Shown piece after piece: positions 15,740-22,451 of a stretch of 46,309 nt of DNA. Each line of letters opens with the position of its first letter. Within the stretch, counting starts at the first letter, position 1. The notes under the pieces were generated by a model. It was not told the DNA's origin. It did no database searches and saw only the letters and a list, made by a program, of their open reading frames with translations. This DNA comes from a virus. The position numbers and the translations under genes were made by a program. Where the stretch lies: IMG/VR virus record IMGVR_UViG_3300044796_000167, positions 1 to 46,309 of that record. One strand, 5' to 3'.

Positions 15740-15904
15740 TTCGATCTCCTTGATGACTGAGGTTGATGTATCGCTTCCAGTTCAATCTGCACGCGTCGAT
15801 TTCTTTTTGCAACAAATAAATGGCGCTTTTCTTTTTGTCGTGCAATCTTTCTCGTAACGCAGTTAAACGCATTCAGAAAAATCATCATCAAGAAGGAGAT
15901 TTGT
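15740..15904. promoter_or_regulatory. Divergent promoter region, Sak4-like / YqaJ
   Basis: 165 bp between two start codons pointing away from each other. It is AT-rich relative to its flanks and has a direct repeat TTTCTTTTTG (about 15801 and 15832). Both flanking genes have strong ribosome binding sites inside it. I see no unambiguous -35/-10 pair. Transcription of the two halves of the recombination module must start here in both directions unless read-through occurs. Confidence 0.55.
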
Positions 15905-16972
15905 ATGGACAGAATCGAATGGCTTCAGTGGCGACAAAAGGGTATCGGGTCGAGCGATGCACCGATCATTATGGGCGTGAGCCCGTACAGCACGCCTTTC
16001 AAGCTGTGGGAAGACAAAACCGCCGCCGAGGTGAAGGAAGACACCTCGAACCAGTACATCAAGGACAAAGGCAACCGTATCGAGCCCAAGGTGCGCGAGT
16101 TCTATTCGCTCTCGCGCGGATTCATGAGCTTCGAGGTCGCACTGATCGAGATGCAGGGTTTCGCGCACATCAGGGCTTCGCTCGATGGGATGCACACGCA
16201 CATCCTTACTCAGAAAGTCGAGTCGCAGGATGGTCAGATTGAAGTGCCGGCCATCGAAGATATCGAGCTGATCGAGATCAAGTTCATCGGCAAAGAGCCC
16301 TGGCTTAAGTCGATGGATACATCTCTCGTCGTTCGCGACCGCGTGCCCATTCACTATTGGCCGCAGATCCAGCATCAGCTCATGGTCACGGGCGCGAAGG
16401 TCTGTCACCTGCTCGCCTATTGGGACAAAGAAGGCGACGAGCAGATGCGCGATGCGAATCTCTCAGTCGTGTCGGTCTACCCCGATCACGAGTACATCGC
16501 GCAGCTTATCGAGGAGGAGCAAAAGTTCTGGAAGTTTGTCACGGACAAAGCTCCGCCCCCGTTCTGTGACCGCGATTACAAGACGCTCAAGTTCAAGGGT
16601 GCAACCGGACTCGCGAACAAGTACAAGCGCCTCAAGCTCAAGATGCAGAAGGCAGAGGCAGACCTCGATGCGATCAAGAGCGTGATCGTCGAGGCGGCTA
16701 AGGCAGAGAAGCACCCGCGACTCACGCTCGCTGGCCTCAAGGTATTCGAGGTCGAGAAGGATGGCAGCGTGGACTATAAGACGCTCGCAGAGGCGTGCGC
16801 TTGGAACTCAAAGCTATTCTGGTCGAACCTCCCGCGCGAGATCGCTGACAAGATGGTTGCGGACGGAACCCCTAAGAAGACTTCGGACATCGAGCTGTAC
16901 CGAAAAAAGGGCTCTAAATCATGGACGATCAAAATCGAAAAGGAGAAGAAAAATGAAGCAGAAGTACGTTGA
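15905..16972 (+). CDS. YqaJ-like viral recombinase / exonuclease
   Basis: 355 aa, PD-(D/E)xK exonuclease of the YqaJ/lambda Exo type. Visible: RQKGIGSSDAPIIMG (10-24), the catalytic set E60 (GNRIEP), D94 (ASLDG), E124-x-K126 (LIEIKF) and the Q-rich helix YWPQIQHQL (151-159). It resects double-stranded ends to give 3' single strands for annealing. C-terminal 150 residues include a coiled coil. Ribosome binding site AAGGAG. It pairs functionally with the Sak4-like ATPase across the divergent promoter. Confidence 0.9.
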   Translation: MDRIEWLQWRQKGIGSSDAPIIMGVSPYSTPFKLWEDKTAAEVKEDTSNQYIKDKGNRIEPKVREFYSLSRGFMSFEVALIEMQGFAHIRASLDGMHTHILTQKVESQDGQIEVPAIEDIELIEIKFIGKEPWLKSMDTSLVVRDRVPIHYWPQIQHQLMVTGAKVCHLLAYWDKEGDEQMRDANLSVVSVYPDHEYIAQLIEEEQKFWKFVTDKAPPPFCDRDYKTLKFKGATGLANKYKRLKLKMQKAEADLDAIKSVIVEAAKAEKHPRLTLAGLKVFEVEKDGSVDYKTLAEACAWNSKLFWSNLPREIADKMVADGTPKKTSDIELYRKKGSKSWTIKIEKEKKNEAEVR

Positions 16973-17834
16973 AAAACGGTTCACGAATCGCGTGCTGGGT
17001 TTGATCGGCACGGCAAACACAATCATCGCGGCCTACGAGGCGGACGGGTACTCGCTGACGCTTCGCCAGCTCTATTACCAGTTCGTGAGTCGCGACCTGA
17101 TCCAGAACAACATGAAGGAGTACAAAAAGCTCGGCAGCGCCATCAACGACGCCCGGCTTGCGGGCCTCATCGACTGGAATGCCATCGAGGATCGCACGCG
17201 GAACCTCCAGGGTAATCAGCACTGGGAAAATCCCGGCGAGATCATCGACGCGTCGGCGGCAGGTTACGCGCTCGACAAGTGGGAGGATCAGGACTACCGC
17301 GTCGAGGTCTGGGTCGAAAAGGACGCCTTGCTCGGGGTCATGGAACGCGTTTGCAGACGCCTGGACGTCGATTACTTCTCGTGCAGGGGTTACACCTCTC
17401 AGAGCGAGATGTGGCGCGCTGGCAAGCGTCTGAGCAGCTACGTGAAGGCCGGTCAGAAGCCGATCATCATCCACCTGGGCGACCACGATCCAAGCGGCAA
17501 GGATATGACCCGCGACGTGCAGGATCGTCTCGATATGTTCTGCGGCGAGGGAGAGGTGCAAATTCATCGCATCGCACTCAACCTAGATCAGGTCAAGAAG
17601 TTCAACCCGCCACCTAACCCAGCCAAACTGACGGACACGCGCGCGAAGGCGTACATCCGTGAGTTCGGAACCAAGAGCTGGGAGCTGGACGCTCTCGACC
17701 CGAAAACGCTTGACGCTCTCGTTACGAAGAACGTCAAGGAGTTCCTGGACCAGAAGCGGTACAACACCATCAAGGAGAAAGAGACGAAGCAGAAGGCTCG
17801 ACTCCAGGAAGTGGCGGACGACTTCCGTGAGTAA
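16953..17834 (+). CDS. Spo11 / Topo VI subunit A-like protein (Mini-A-like)
   Basis: 293 aa. Start ATG at 16953 with AAGGAG 8 nt upstream, overlapping the YqaJ gene by 20 bp. Residues 36-42 (LTLRQLYY) resemble the catalytic-tyrosine helix of the Topo VI-A/Spo11 winged-helix domain (candidate Tyr41 or Tyr42). Residues 118-125 VEVWVEKDA (E122, K123) and 175-181 LGDHDPSG (D177, D179) match the TOPRIM acidic motifs, with CRGYTSQSE between them like the G-Y/F-P segment. The fold order is that of type IIB cleaving subunits, and no B-subunit ATPase is encoded. Predicted role: DNA cleavage or nicking in recombination or replication. The homology call is from motif reading. Confidence 0.7.
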   Translation: MKQKYVEKRFTNRVLGLIGTANTIIAAYEADGYSLTLRQLYYQFVSRDLIQNNMKEYKKLGSAINDARLAGLIDWNAIEDRTRNLQGNQHWENPGEIIDASAAGYALDKWEDQDYRVEVWVEKDALLGVMERVCRRLDVDYFSCRGYTSQSEMWRAGKRLSSYVKAGQKPIIIHLGDHDPSGKDMTRDVQDRLDMFCGEGEVQIHRIALNLDQVKKFNPPPNPAKLTDTRAKAYIREFGTKSWELDALDPKTLDALVTKNVKEFLDQKRYNTIKEKETKQKARLQEVADDFRE

Positions 17835-18096
17835 CACAAACGCTCTCAGGAAGAGAGTTACTCGCGGTGATAGACCGCTCTACGTTCAACCCGTCGAAGG
17901 CACAAAAAAATGGGAGGTCGTGCGATGGGACGGCATCAAATGGAAAGAGAAGTTCACCAACGAACAGGAGGCAATCGACGAAGCAGTGCGGTCGCAAATG
18001 TGCCCGAGAAAGAATGACGACCTTGACCGCAAGCTCAGGGACGCGTACCAAATAGCAAGTGGCGGAATCCCCTCGTGGGAGATGGAGTCCGCTTAA
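17827..18096 (+). CDS. 89-aa hypothetical protein
   Basis: GTG at 17827 overlaps the end of the upstream gene (CGTGAGTAA). Highly charged; middle part LYVQPVEGTKKWEVVRWDGIKWKEKF looks like a small beta sheet, followed by an acidic helix. No family recognised. Co-transcribed with the Spo11-like gene, so a role in DNA metabolism is possible. Confidence 0.6.
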   Translation: MSNTNALRKRVTRGDRPLYVQPVEGTKKWEVVRWDGIKWKEKFTNEQEAIDEAVRSQMCPRKNDDLDRKLRDAYQIASGGIPSWEMESA

Positions 18097-18123
18097 AACC
18101 GGCCACACGGCCAGGAGACTCAG

Positions 18124-18657
18124 ATGGCAAAGAACAATAAGGCAGTGAAGTTTGAAGGTCAGGACGACGAGCAGGGCATCAAGGACGTGCGCGCTACGAC
18201 CACGGAGCTAACGCCCGAGCAGGTCGAGGAACAAGCCCAGCGCGAGAAAGATCTCGCGCAACAGCGTGCCGAGCACCAGGCGAAGGAGGACGAGCTCAAC
18301 GGAACGACTCCGGGTGGCCCTGACAGCGAAGATGAAGACGGCGACGAAGGAGAGGGCGACGGTGAAGACGAGCCCGTGCTGACCGGCGACGCCGCCGACG
18401 AGGGAGTCAAGACTGCGCTTCCCGAGGAAAAGATGACCCGCGCGCAGAAGGTCGATCACGCGATGGAGCAGCTTCACACGATCCGAAAGCACTTCGGCAA
18501 TCGCAAGGAAGACGACATCCTGAAGGAAGGCGTTCACAGCGTCGATCTGGGGATCGTGATGGAGCTTTCCGACCGTCACGCCAGGGGCAAGGAGCTGCAC
18601 CTCTCGGACGGCCACATCGAGCGTCTGGGCATCCTGCACAAGAAGCTGATTAAGTAG
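18124..18657 (+). CDS. Acidic hypothetical protein
   Basis: 177 aa with CAGGAGA before ATG. The N-terminal half is a charged helix rich in Glu/Gln; residues 66-85 are almost pure Asp/Glu/Gly; the C-terminal 75 residues form a more ordered helical part (AQKVDHAMEQLHTIRKHFG, IERLGILHKKLIK). Strong acidity suggests a DNA-mimic or a protein interacting with basic partners, but this is speculation. Last gene of the operon, followed by a terminator. Confidence 0.7.
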   Translation: MAKNNKAVKFEGQDDEQGIKDVRATTTELTPEQVEEQAQREKDLAQQRAEHQAKEDELNGTTPGGPDSEDEDGDEGEGDGEDEPVLTGDAADEGVKTALPEEKMTRAQKVDHAMEQLHTIRKHFGNRKEDDILKEGVHSVDLGIVMELSDRHARGKELHLSDGHIERLGILHKKLIK

Positions 18658-19168
18658 TCGTCGTCTCCGGTGCCCCCCCCGATTTTTCGGTCGGGGGCAC
18701 TTCTTTTACTGCCTTCAAAACAGCCGCAGGCTTGTCGCTCTTTTCTCCGCCGCCCTGGACGATGTTCAGGGATACCCCATCAGCTCCAGCCGGTCCCAGG
18801 CCGCGACAGAACGCGAGCCACTGGTCATAGCGAACCTTGGTGACCTCGTACCACTGTCCGACGACCACGGGCATTTGAAACTTGCCCATGAGATGCTCGT
18901 GCGCGGTCGCCACGTTGAAACCGTTGTCCGGCTGCCCATCGACCTGCTTGTGCTGCTTCAGGATCGTGGAGCCCGCGCCCAGTGGCGACTGGAACGAAAA
19001 ATAAAAATAGCGGTAATGGTCGCCTACGATCTTGGGTGTCAGCCGCTCGATCTCGGCGACAAGCCAGTCCATGTCTTCGCCTGGGCCGCCCTCCCACTGG
19101 CTGCCGCGCTCGGACTCGCCCACCCTGAACGCGTTGATGCGCGTCTTGATCTCGTCGAGGCGATTCAT
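18650..19168 (-). CDS. 172-aa hypothetical protein
   Basis: Overlaps the regulator upstream by 4 bp and the convergent acidic gene by 8 bp. The start MNRLDEIKTRINAFRVGE and helical DWLVAEIERLTPK resemble short phage proteins seen near HTH regulators. The middle is beta-rich (HYRYFYFSFQSP, GQWYEVTKVRYDQW). The C-terminal 25 residues are encoded by the terminator of the opposite operon and look disordered. Function unknown. Confidence 0.7.
   Translation of the reverse strand: MNRLDEIKTRINAFRVGESERGSQWEGGPGEDMDWLVAEIERLTPKIVGDHYRYFYFSFQSPLGAGSTILKQHKQVDGQPDNGFNVATAHEHLMGKFQMPVVVGQWYEVTKVRYDQWLAFCRGLGPAGADGVSLNIVQGGGEKSDKPAAVLKAVKEVPPTEKSGGAPETTTT
18670..18708 (+). terminator. Rho-independent terminator after the YqaJ operon
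   Basis: GTGCCCCC (18670-18677) pairs with GGGGGCAC (18693-18700) with an inner CCGA/TCGG stem around TTTT, then TTCTTTT. It is located inside the 3' end of the convergent minus-strand gene, whose codons it constrains. Confidence 0.85.
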
Positions 19169-19389
19169 TTTTTGAGCGGGAAGCCGTACTTCCGTGCCTT
19201 CTCGACGAACGTCGTGCGCTGGAGCCCAAGCTGATCGGCAGCTCTCGCCTTGATTCCGCCGTTGCGCTTCATCGCTTCCGTCATCGTCGCGCGCTCAACA
19301 TCGCAAAGAAGATCCTGTAGGGGGATCTTCACGTTCTCCGGCGCTTCAAGCGTCAAGGTGCAGTCTTTTCGGGTCACGGATACTTTCAT
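19165..19389 (-). CDS. Fis-type HTH transcription regulator
   Basis: 74 aa from ATG at 19389 with TGGAGG 6 nt upstream. Residues 33-70 form the Fis/NtrC C-terminal helix-turn-helix (ERATMTEAMKRNGGIKARAA, then LGLQRTTFVEKARKYG). The N-terminal 30 residues are a short beta segment (VSVTRKDCTLTLEAPENVK). Fis-like proteins bind AT-rich dyads and bend DNA. Sitting beside the largest divergent intergenic region, it is the best candidate for the phage's main transcription regulator. Confidence 0.85.
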   Translation of the reverse strand: MKVSVTRKDCTLTLEAPENVKIPLQDLLCDVERATMTEAMKRNGGIKARAADQLGLQRTTFVEKARKYGFPLKK

Positions 19390-19728
19390 GCTTACCTCCA
19401 GAATTTTTGTCGGAGAACGAGGGTGAATTGGCTCTGTGGCCGCAAGAGCAATGGTTTCTCTTTGCAAATACCCACCGCCCTCCGATGTCTTTAGGCTGGG
19501 GAAATGACCGTCAATAGTCAAGCGCCATTTCTTTGTTGCGTTTTAAATCGCAAGCCCTAACCTATTTATGTCACCCCGGTCATTACTCGGCGAAGGTCAC
19601 GTACCGGCAGAGCTGGTGGGGTTAGATGGGGTTTTCAGTACCGGCTCGGCATCCTTTGAGGTCCGTTTTCCCGTGGATTCCAACCTGTAACGTGACTAAC
19701 GGGATTAATTTTAAACAAGGAGTATAGA
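19390..19728. promoter_or_regulatory. Divergent early control region
   Basis: 339 bp without a gene between the Fis-like gene and the rightward early operon. It holds a dyad TTGCG-ttttaaat-CGCAA (19536-19553), whose AT-rich centre and G/C ends resemble a Fis site; two overlapping minus-strand -35-like elements TTGACT and TTGACG (complement of 19509-19521); and GTACCGGC twice (about 19600 and 19640). Clear -10 elements are not seen. A long leader before 19729 may be regulated at the RNA level. Confidence 0.55.
19536..19553. promoter_or_regulatory. Fis-like operator dyad
   Basis: TTGCG and CGCAA arms flank an 8-bp AT-only centre, ttttaaat. The symmetric G/C ends with an A/T core are compatible with Fis-type recognition. 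It lies near the middle of the divergent control region, 150 bp from the Fis-like gene start. Confidence 0.4.
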
Positions 19729-20157
19729 ATGGAAAACAAGCCTCCAAAGTCACCGCTGAAGCGCGATGAACACAATGAGCTGGACCGTTCACATGCGAAG
19801 GAAGTCACGGAGCAGATCACGCAGAAGCTTATCACCGAGTCGCGAGATTTCCAGAAGGAGATGATGATGAGAAACGCGCGCGAGAATCGGCGCGACATCA
19901 TCGTGAAGGTCATCCTCTACCAGCGCAACTCGATTGACGGCCACGTCGTCGGATCGGATCGTCAACAGCCTGAGTTTGAGAAGTTGAGCGACGATCCGCT
20001 CGATCCGTTCCTCTACAAATACTTCGAGCACATCGACGGCGAGATCTACGTGCGCGAGATGCCGATGCCGCTCGGAAAGGCCGGACGCTGGCAGATGGGG
20101 ATGTTCAAAGCACTCTCCAACTACTTGGCGCGTATGAACGTCTTCAATAATGTCTAG
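19729..20157 (+). CDS. 142-aa hypothetical early protein
   Basis: Preceded by AAGGAG. N-terminal half is a charged helix (ELDRSHAKEVTEQITQKL), followed by RRDIIVKVILYQRNS and an alpha/beta C-terminal part with EMPMPLGKAGRWQMG. No family recognised. First gene of the rightward early operon, so expressed early if the control region works as proposed. Confidence 0.7.
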   Translation: MENKPPKSPLKRDEHNELDRSHAKEVTEQITQKLITESRDFQKEMMMRNARENRRDIIVKVILYQRNSIDGHVVGSDRQQPEFEKLSDDPLDPFLYKYFEHIDGEIYVREMPMPLGKAGRWQMGMFKALSNYLARMNVFNNV

Positions 20158-20246
20158 GAGAGATCCAGATCCAAGACCTGCCGCGCTTTTATGCCTACTG
20201 ATCGCGGCAGCTATCGCAACGTGGGCAATCATCGAAGGAGAGAGTT

Positions 20247-20795
20247 ATGAGCCGAATGGAAAGAGTGAAAGAAGCAATCGCGAGCACGACCAACAAGCTC
20301 CGCAGCCAGGTCGAAGAGAGCCAGAAGGCGGGCAAGGTCCCAGCGGCGTACAGCCTCGGATTCACCAACGCCATGATCTTCGCCGACCACCACGTAAATA
20401 TGCGTGACGGTCAGCCAAAGTTCTACGACGAGAGCACGAGCGTTGGATCGATGCCGAAGCCGTCGCCACTGCGCACCGACCAGGCGATCAAGGAGGATCA
20501 GGAGTTTGAGTTTCTTCAAGACCAGATCTTAACCGCAGCTCGCGGGCTCACGGACGCGATCAAGTACAATGCCGACACCAAAGAGATCGAGATCGACCAG
20601 AACACGGTACTCGGGATCTTAGGGCTCAAGAAGAACGTAGACGAGTTCGATAACTTCATCACCGACAAAGTCACAGCCGAAGAGCTGGAAAGGGAGGCCG
20701 CAAATGGTCAGAACGAAAAAGATGAGACGAGCAAGCAGGAAGGTCAGTCAGCAGAAGGCGCACGTGAGTCGGTCGCTGATGCACGCCGGGCATAA
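20247..20795 (+). CDS. 182-aa hypothetical early protein
   Basis: Good ribosome binding site (GAAGGAG). Contains a central segment FTNAMIFADHHVNMRDGQPKF and an acidic Gln/Glu-rich C-terminus. The last 92 bp also encode the start of a 51-aa basic protein in another frame, which may explain the low-complexity tail. No family recognised. Confidence 0.7.
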   Translation: MSRMERVKEAIASTTNKLRSQVEESQKAGKVPAAYSLGFTNAMIFADHHVNMRDGQPKFYDESTSVGSMPKPSPLRTDQAIKEDQEFEFLQDQILTAARGLTDAIKYNADTKEIEIDQNTVLGILGLKKNVDEFDNFITDKVTAEELEREAANGQNEKDETSKQEGQSAEGARESVADARRA

Positions 20796-20859
20796 GGGCT
20801 CGCGTGCAGAGATGCGGCGCACGCTGATGATGAAGCGTTCGTCTGGAAGGGGGCTCTGA
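20704..20859 (+). CDS. 51-aa very basic protein
   Basis: ATG at 20704 has GGGAGG 6 nt upstream, and the stop overlaps the next start (TGATG). About a third of residues are Lys or Arg (MVRTKKMRRASRKVSQQK, then RAEMRRTLMMKRSSGRG). It overlaps the upstream gene by 92 bp out of frame. A strong ribosome binding site and coupled stop support it. Likely nucleic-acid binding; unknown function. Confidence 0.6.
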   Translation: MVRTKKMRRASRKVSQQKAHVSRSLMHAGHKGSRAEMRRTLMMKRSSGRGL

Positions 20860-21098
20860 TGGGTTGGGACACTGCCAACGGAATGAGCCCTGATCCAGGT
20901 GGCTGTACGTCACTTCAGTCGCGCCTCGTGTGCGCTAAGTGCTGGGTCGAGCCACGGATCAAAGATCCGCACAAGATCACGAAGGAAGGCAGCATGCTGA
21001 CGATCACCGTGTGCTGCCATGGCGAGGAGCAAACGAAGATGATCGAGATGGAGAAGCTAGTCTTCACTCAGAAGTTCTTTGAGGACCAAGCGACGTGA
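20859..21098 (+). CDS. 79-aa cysteine-containing hypothetical protein
   Basis: Starts at the TGATG overlap with the basic protein gene and overlaps the CsrA-like gene by 4 bp. Four or five cysteines (GGCTSLQSRLVCAKCW, TVCCHG) could bind zinc. A common type of small phage early protein without known function. Confidence 0.7.
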   Translation: MGWDTANGMSPDPGGCTSLQSRLVCAKCWVEPRIKDPHKITKEGSMLTITVCCHGEEQTKMIEMEKLVFTQKFFEDQAT

Positions 21099-21331
21099 GC
21101 AACTTTACGCGAGAATCAGGGAAGAGTTCAAAGATCGGTGGTTTGGTCTTTACTCGCGGCATTGGTGAATCCGTGACAGTCAACGGCGGAGAGCTGATCG
21201 TTGAGGTCGTAGACATCAAGGGAAAGAACGTCAGGCTCGCTTTCAAGGCGGCCCGAGAGGTGAAGATTCACCGGAGCGAGATCAACTTCACCTCGCCGTC
21301 GCCATCTCCATCTGGCGAAAAAAAGCCATAA
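21095..21331 (+). CDS. csrA: CsrA/RsmE-family RNA-binding regulator
   Basis: 78 aa, GTG start overlapping the previous stop (GTGA). Residues 17-62 match CsrA along its length: LVFTRGIGESVTV aligns with LILTRRVGETLMI, then VEVVDIKGKNVRLAF and AAREVKIHRSEI. R21 and R60 correspond to RNA-binding positions near E. coli R6 and R44. CsrA dimers bind GGA motifs in mRNA leaders and block or alter translation. There is a 16-residue N-terminal extension and a Ser/Pro-rich tail. Last gene of the early operon; it could act on host or on phage leaders. Confidence 0.85.
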   Translation: MSNFTRESGKSSKIGGLVFTRGIGESVTVNGGELIVEVVDIKGKNVRLAFKAAREVKIHRSEINFTSPSPSPSGEKKP

Positions 21332-21713
21332 CTGCCTGTTGGGTCGAGTAGTCACATCGGCGCGAAAGCGTGCAGAGCTGCTCGACCCACATCTTAATTT
21401 CTCCCAGCGTCTTCCCAGCGTCCGCTGGCTGGTCCGCAGTGCAGAACTGACCGAAGCGCAGATCGTCCCATTGATCCTTGGGTATGACCCTAGTCGTGGT
21501 CGTGAGGGTGTGCGCGCAGAAAGCCCCTTGGGTGCCCTTGTCGGCGCACCACTCCTGGTCCGTGATCTGGACGTGCGCACAGCTAGAGAGGAGCACTCCC
21601 ATCCCAATGCACAAGGCCCGCTGCGGCCACGTTAAACGCGTCCGAGGCTGCCTGAAGGGCTTTGGGGTCACCGGATAGGTGCGCGGCTCTGAGGGCCGCT
21701 TCTGCTGCTGCAT
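21288..21713 (-). CDS. Lipoprotein, candidate o-spanin (Rz1-like)
   Basis: 141 aa. ATG at 21713 has AGGAG 10 nt upstream. A basic N-region of about 32 residues is followed by hydrophobic ALCIGMGVLLSSC, a lipobox with Cys45 as the first mature residue. The mature part has several cysteines (EWCADKG, FGQFC, QLCTLSRRC). Its first 131 bp are nested out of frame in the end of the membrane protein gene upstream, the arrangement typical of Rz/Rz1. It is rather long for Rz1 and less proline-rich. Confidence 0.6.
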   Translation of the reverse strand: MQQQKRPSEPRTYPVTPKPFRQPRTRLTWPQRALCIGMGVLLSSCAHVQITDQEWCADKGTQGAFCAHTLTTTTRVIPKDQWDDLRFGQFCTADQPADAGKTLGEIKMWVEQLCTLSRRCDYSTQQAVMAFFRQMEMATAR

Positions 21714-21975
21714 AGGTGTCTCTCTCCTGCTGGGTTTGAAGGGCGATGGTAGTCAGCGCGCCAGTCTGCGCGAGAGGTCGGTAGATGTATCCAGCGATCC
21801 ACTTGACGAAGAAGTCAAAGCACGGCGAAATGATCGGCCAGTTGAGCCACGCCAGCCAAGGAACAGCCTTGATTGCTTTTAGCCCAGCCGCGACGGCCAG
21901 GTCAAAGATGATCCCGTGGATGATCTCTTCGACACTCTTCGCGGGCTGATCGACAGTCGTTGGAACGTCACCCAT
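21583..21975 (-). CDS. Membrane protein, possible holin or i-spanin
   Basis: 130 aa. Hydrophobic region from about residue 20 to 62 (IIFDLAVAAGLKAIKAVPW, WLNWPIISPCFDFFVKWIAG), probably one or two membrane passes, followed by a helical Ala/Gln-rich C-terminus (QTQQERDTYAAAEAALRAA). The end of the gene overlaps the lipoprotein gene. It fits a lysis protein; which one is not clear. Confidence 0.55.
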   Translation of the reverse strand: MGDVPTTVDQPAKSVEEIIHGIIFDLAVAAGLKAIKAVPWLAWLNWPIISPCFDFFVKWIAGYIYRPLAQTGALTTIALQTQQERDTYAAAEAALRAAHLSGDPKALQAASDAFNVAAAGLVHWDGSAPL

Positions 21976-22379
21976 TACGTCTGAACGGACGGAACGAGCA
22001 CGTTGAAGATCGAGAGGAAGTCGAGTTCGATGGACGAGCCGTCGCTCATCGTGAGCGTGACCCGCACCGGGAGGCCAGCGTTATTGGAAGCCATCAGAAG
22101 CGTATCCGCAGCCGCCAGTGTGAAAGCGAAGCCGAACATGCCCAGGACACTGTCCGCGATCTTCGTGACCTGGGACATGCTCAGGAGCTTGTGGATCGAG
22201 GCCGCATTTGGGGAGGTGTAAATCTTGACAAGGATGTCGGAGATCGTGCCGGAGATAAAGAGCGGCGATCCATCCGCATTGAACAGGAAAAAGCTGATGC
22301 CCTTGGTTTCCCCCGACGTGAGAGAAACGCTCTGGCCGGAAAGTCCGCGATCATCTTTGACGATGTAGGCTGGTTGCAT
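21975..22379 (-). CDS. Beta-rich structural-type protein
   Basis: 134 aa. Pattern of short beta strands (QSVSLTSGETKGISFFLFN, SGTISDILVKIYT) resembles the N-terminal domain of baseplate upper proteins such as BppU-type, and Ig-like tail proteins. Overlaps the downstream gene by one base. Located after a terminator-like hairpin, so expression may be reduced. Confidence 0.5.
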   Translation of the reverse strand: MQPAYIVKDDRGLSGQSVSLTSGETKGISFFLFNADGSPLFISGTISDILVKIYTSPNAASIHKLLSMSQVTKIADSVLGMFGFAFTLAAADTLLMASNNAGLPVRVTLTMSDGSSIELDFLSIFNVLVPSVQT

Positions 22380-22402
22380 GAGGTTCCTTTCGGGAGTTGA
22401 AG

Positions 22403-22444
22403 GTGAAAAGCGAGGCCGTCGAGATTGTGAGCCTCGACGGCCTC
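22403..22444 (-). terminator. Rho-independent terminator in late operon
   Basis: Perfect 12-bp arms GAGGCCGTCGAG (22412-22423) and CTCGACGGCCTC (22433-22444), 9-nt loop, followed on the minus strand by GCTTTTCACC. It directly follows the stop at 22452 and separates three lysis-like genes from the tail genes. Confidence 0.8.
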
Positions 22445-22451
22445 AACTTGT

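Noticed and set aside
15657-15872. Minus-strand frame starting upstream of the Sak4-like gene
   Set aside because: The first 35 residues look protein-like, but there is no SD and it runs through the Sak4 start region out of frame.
19556-19562. CCTAACC heptamer in the divergent control region as a link to the 6.5-kb array
   Set aside because: A single 7-mer is expected several times by chance in 46 kb; not significant alone.
19554-19728. Riboswitch or tRNA-like structure in the leader before 19729
   Set aside because: Only two GTACCGGC copies and short stems are seen; no known aptamer core or tRNA arms could be recognised.
20150-20407. Small plus-strand frame with a hydrophobic segment (AALLCLLIAAAIATWAII)
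   Set aside because: No ribosome binding site, and its second half lies within the 20247-20795 gene as low-complexity sequence. A membrane peptide cannot be excluded.
21332-21800. Search for integrase, attachment site or repressor
   Set aside because: No recombinase motif or CI-like HTH was found here or elsewhere in the window; the Fis-like protein is the only clear DNA-binding regulator.
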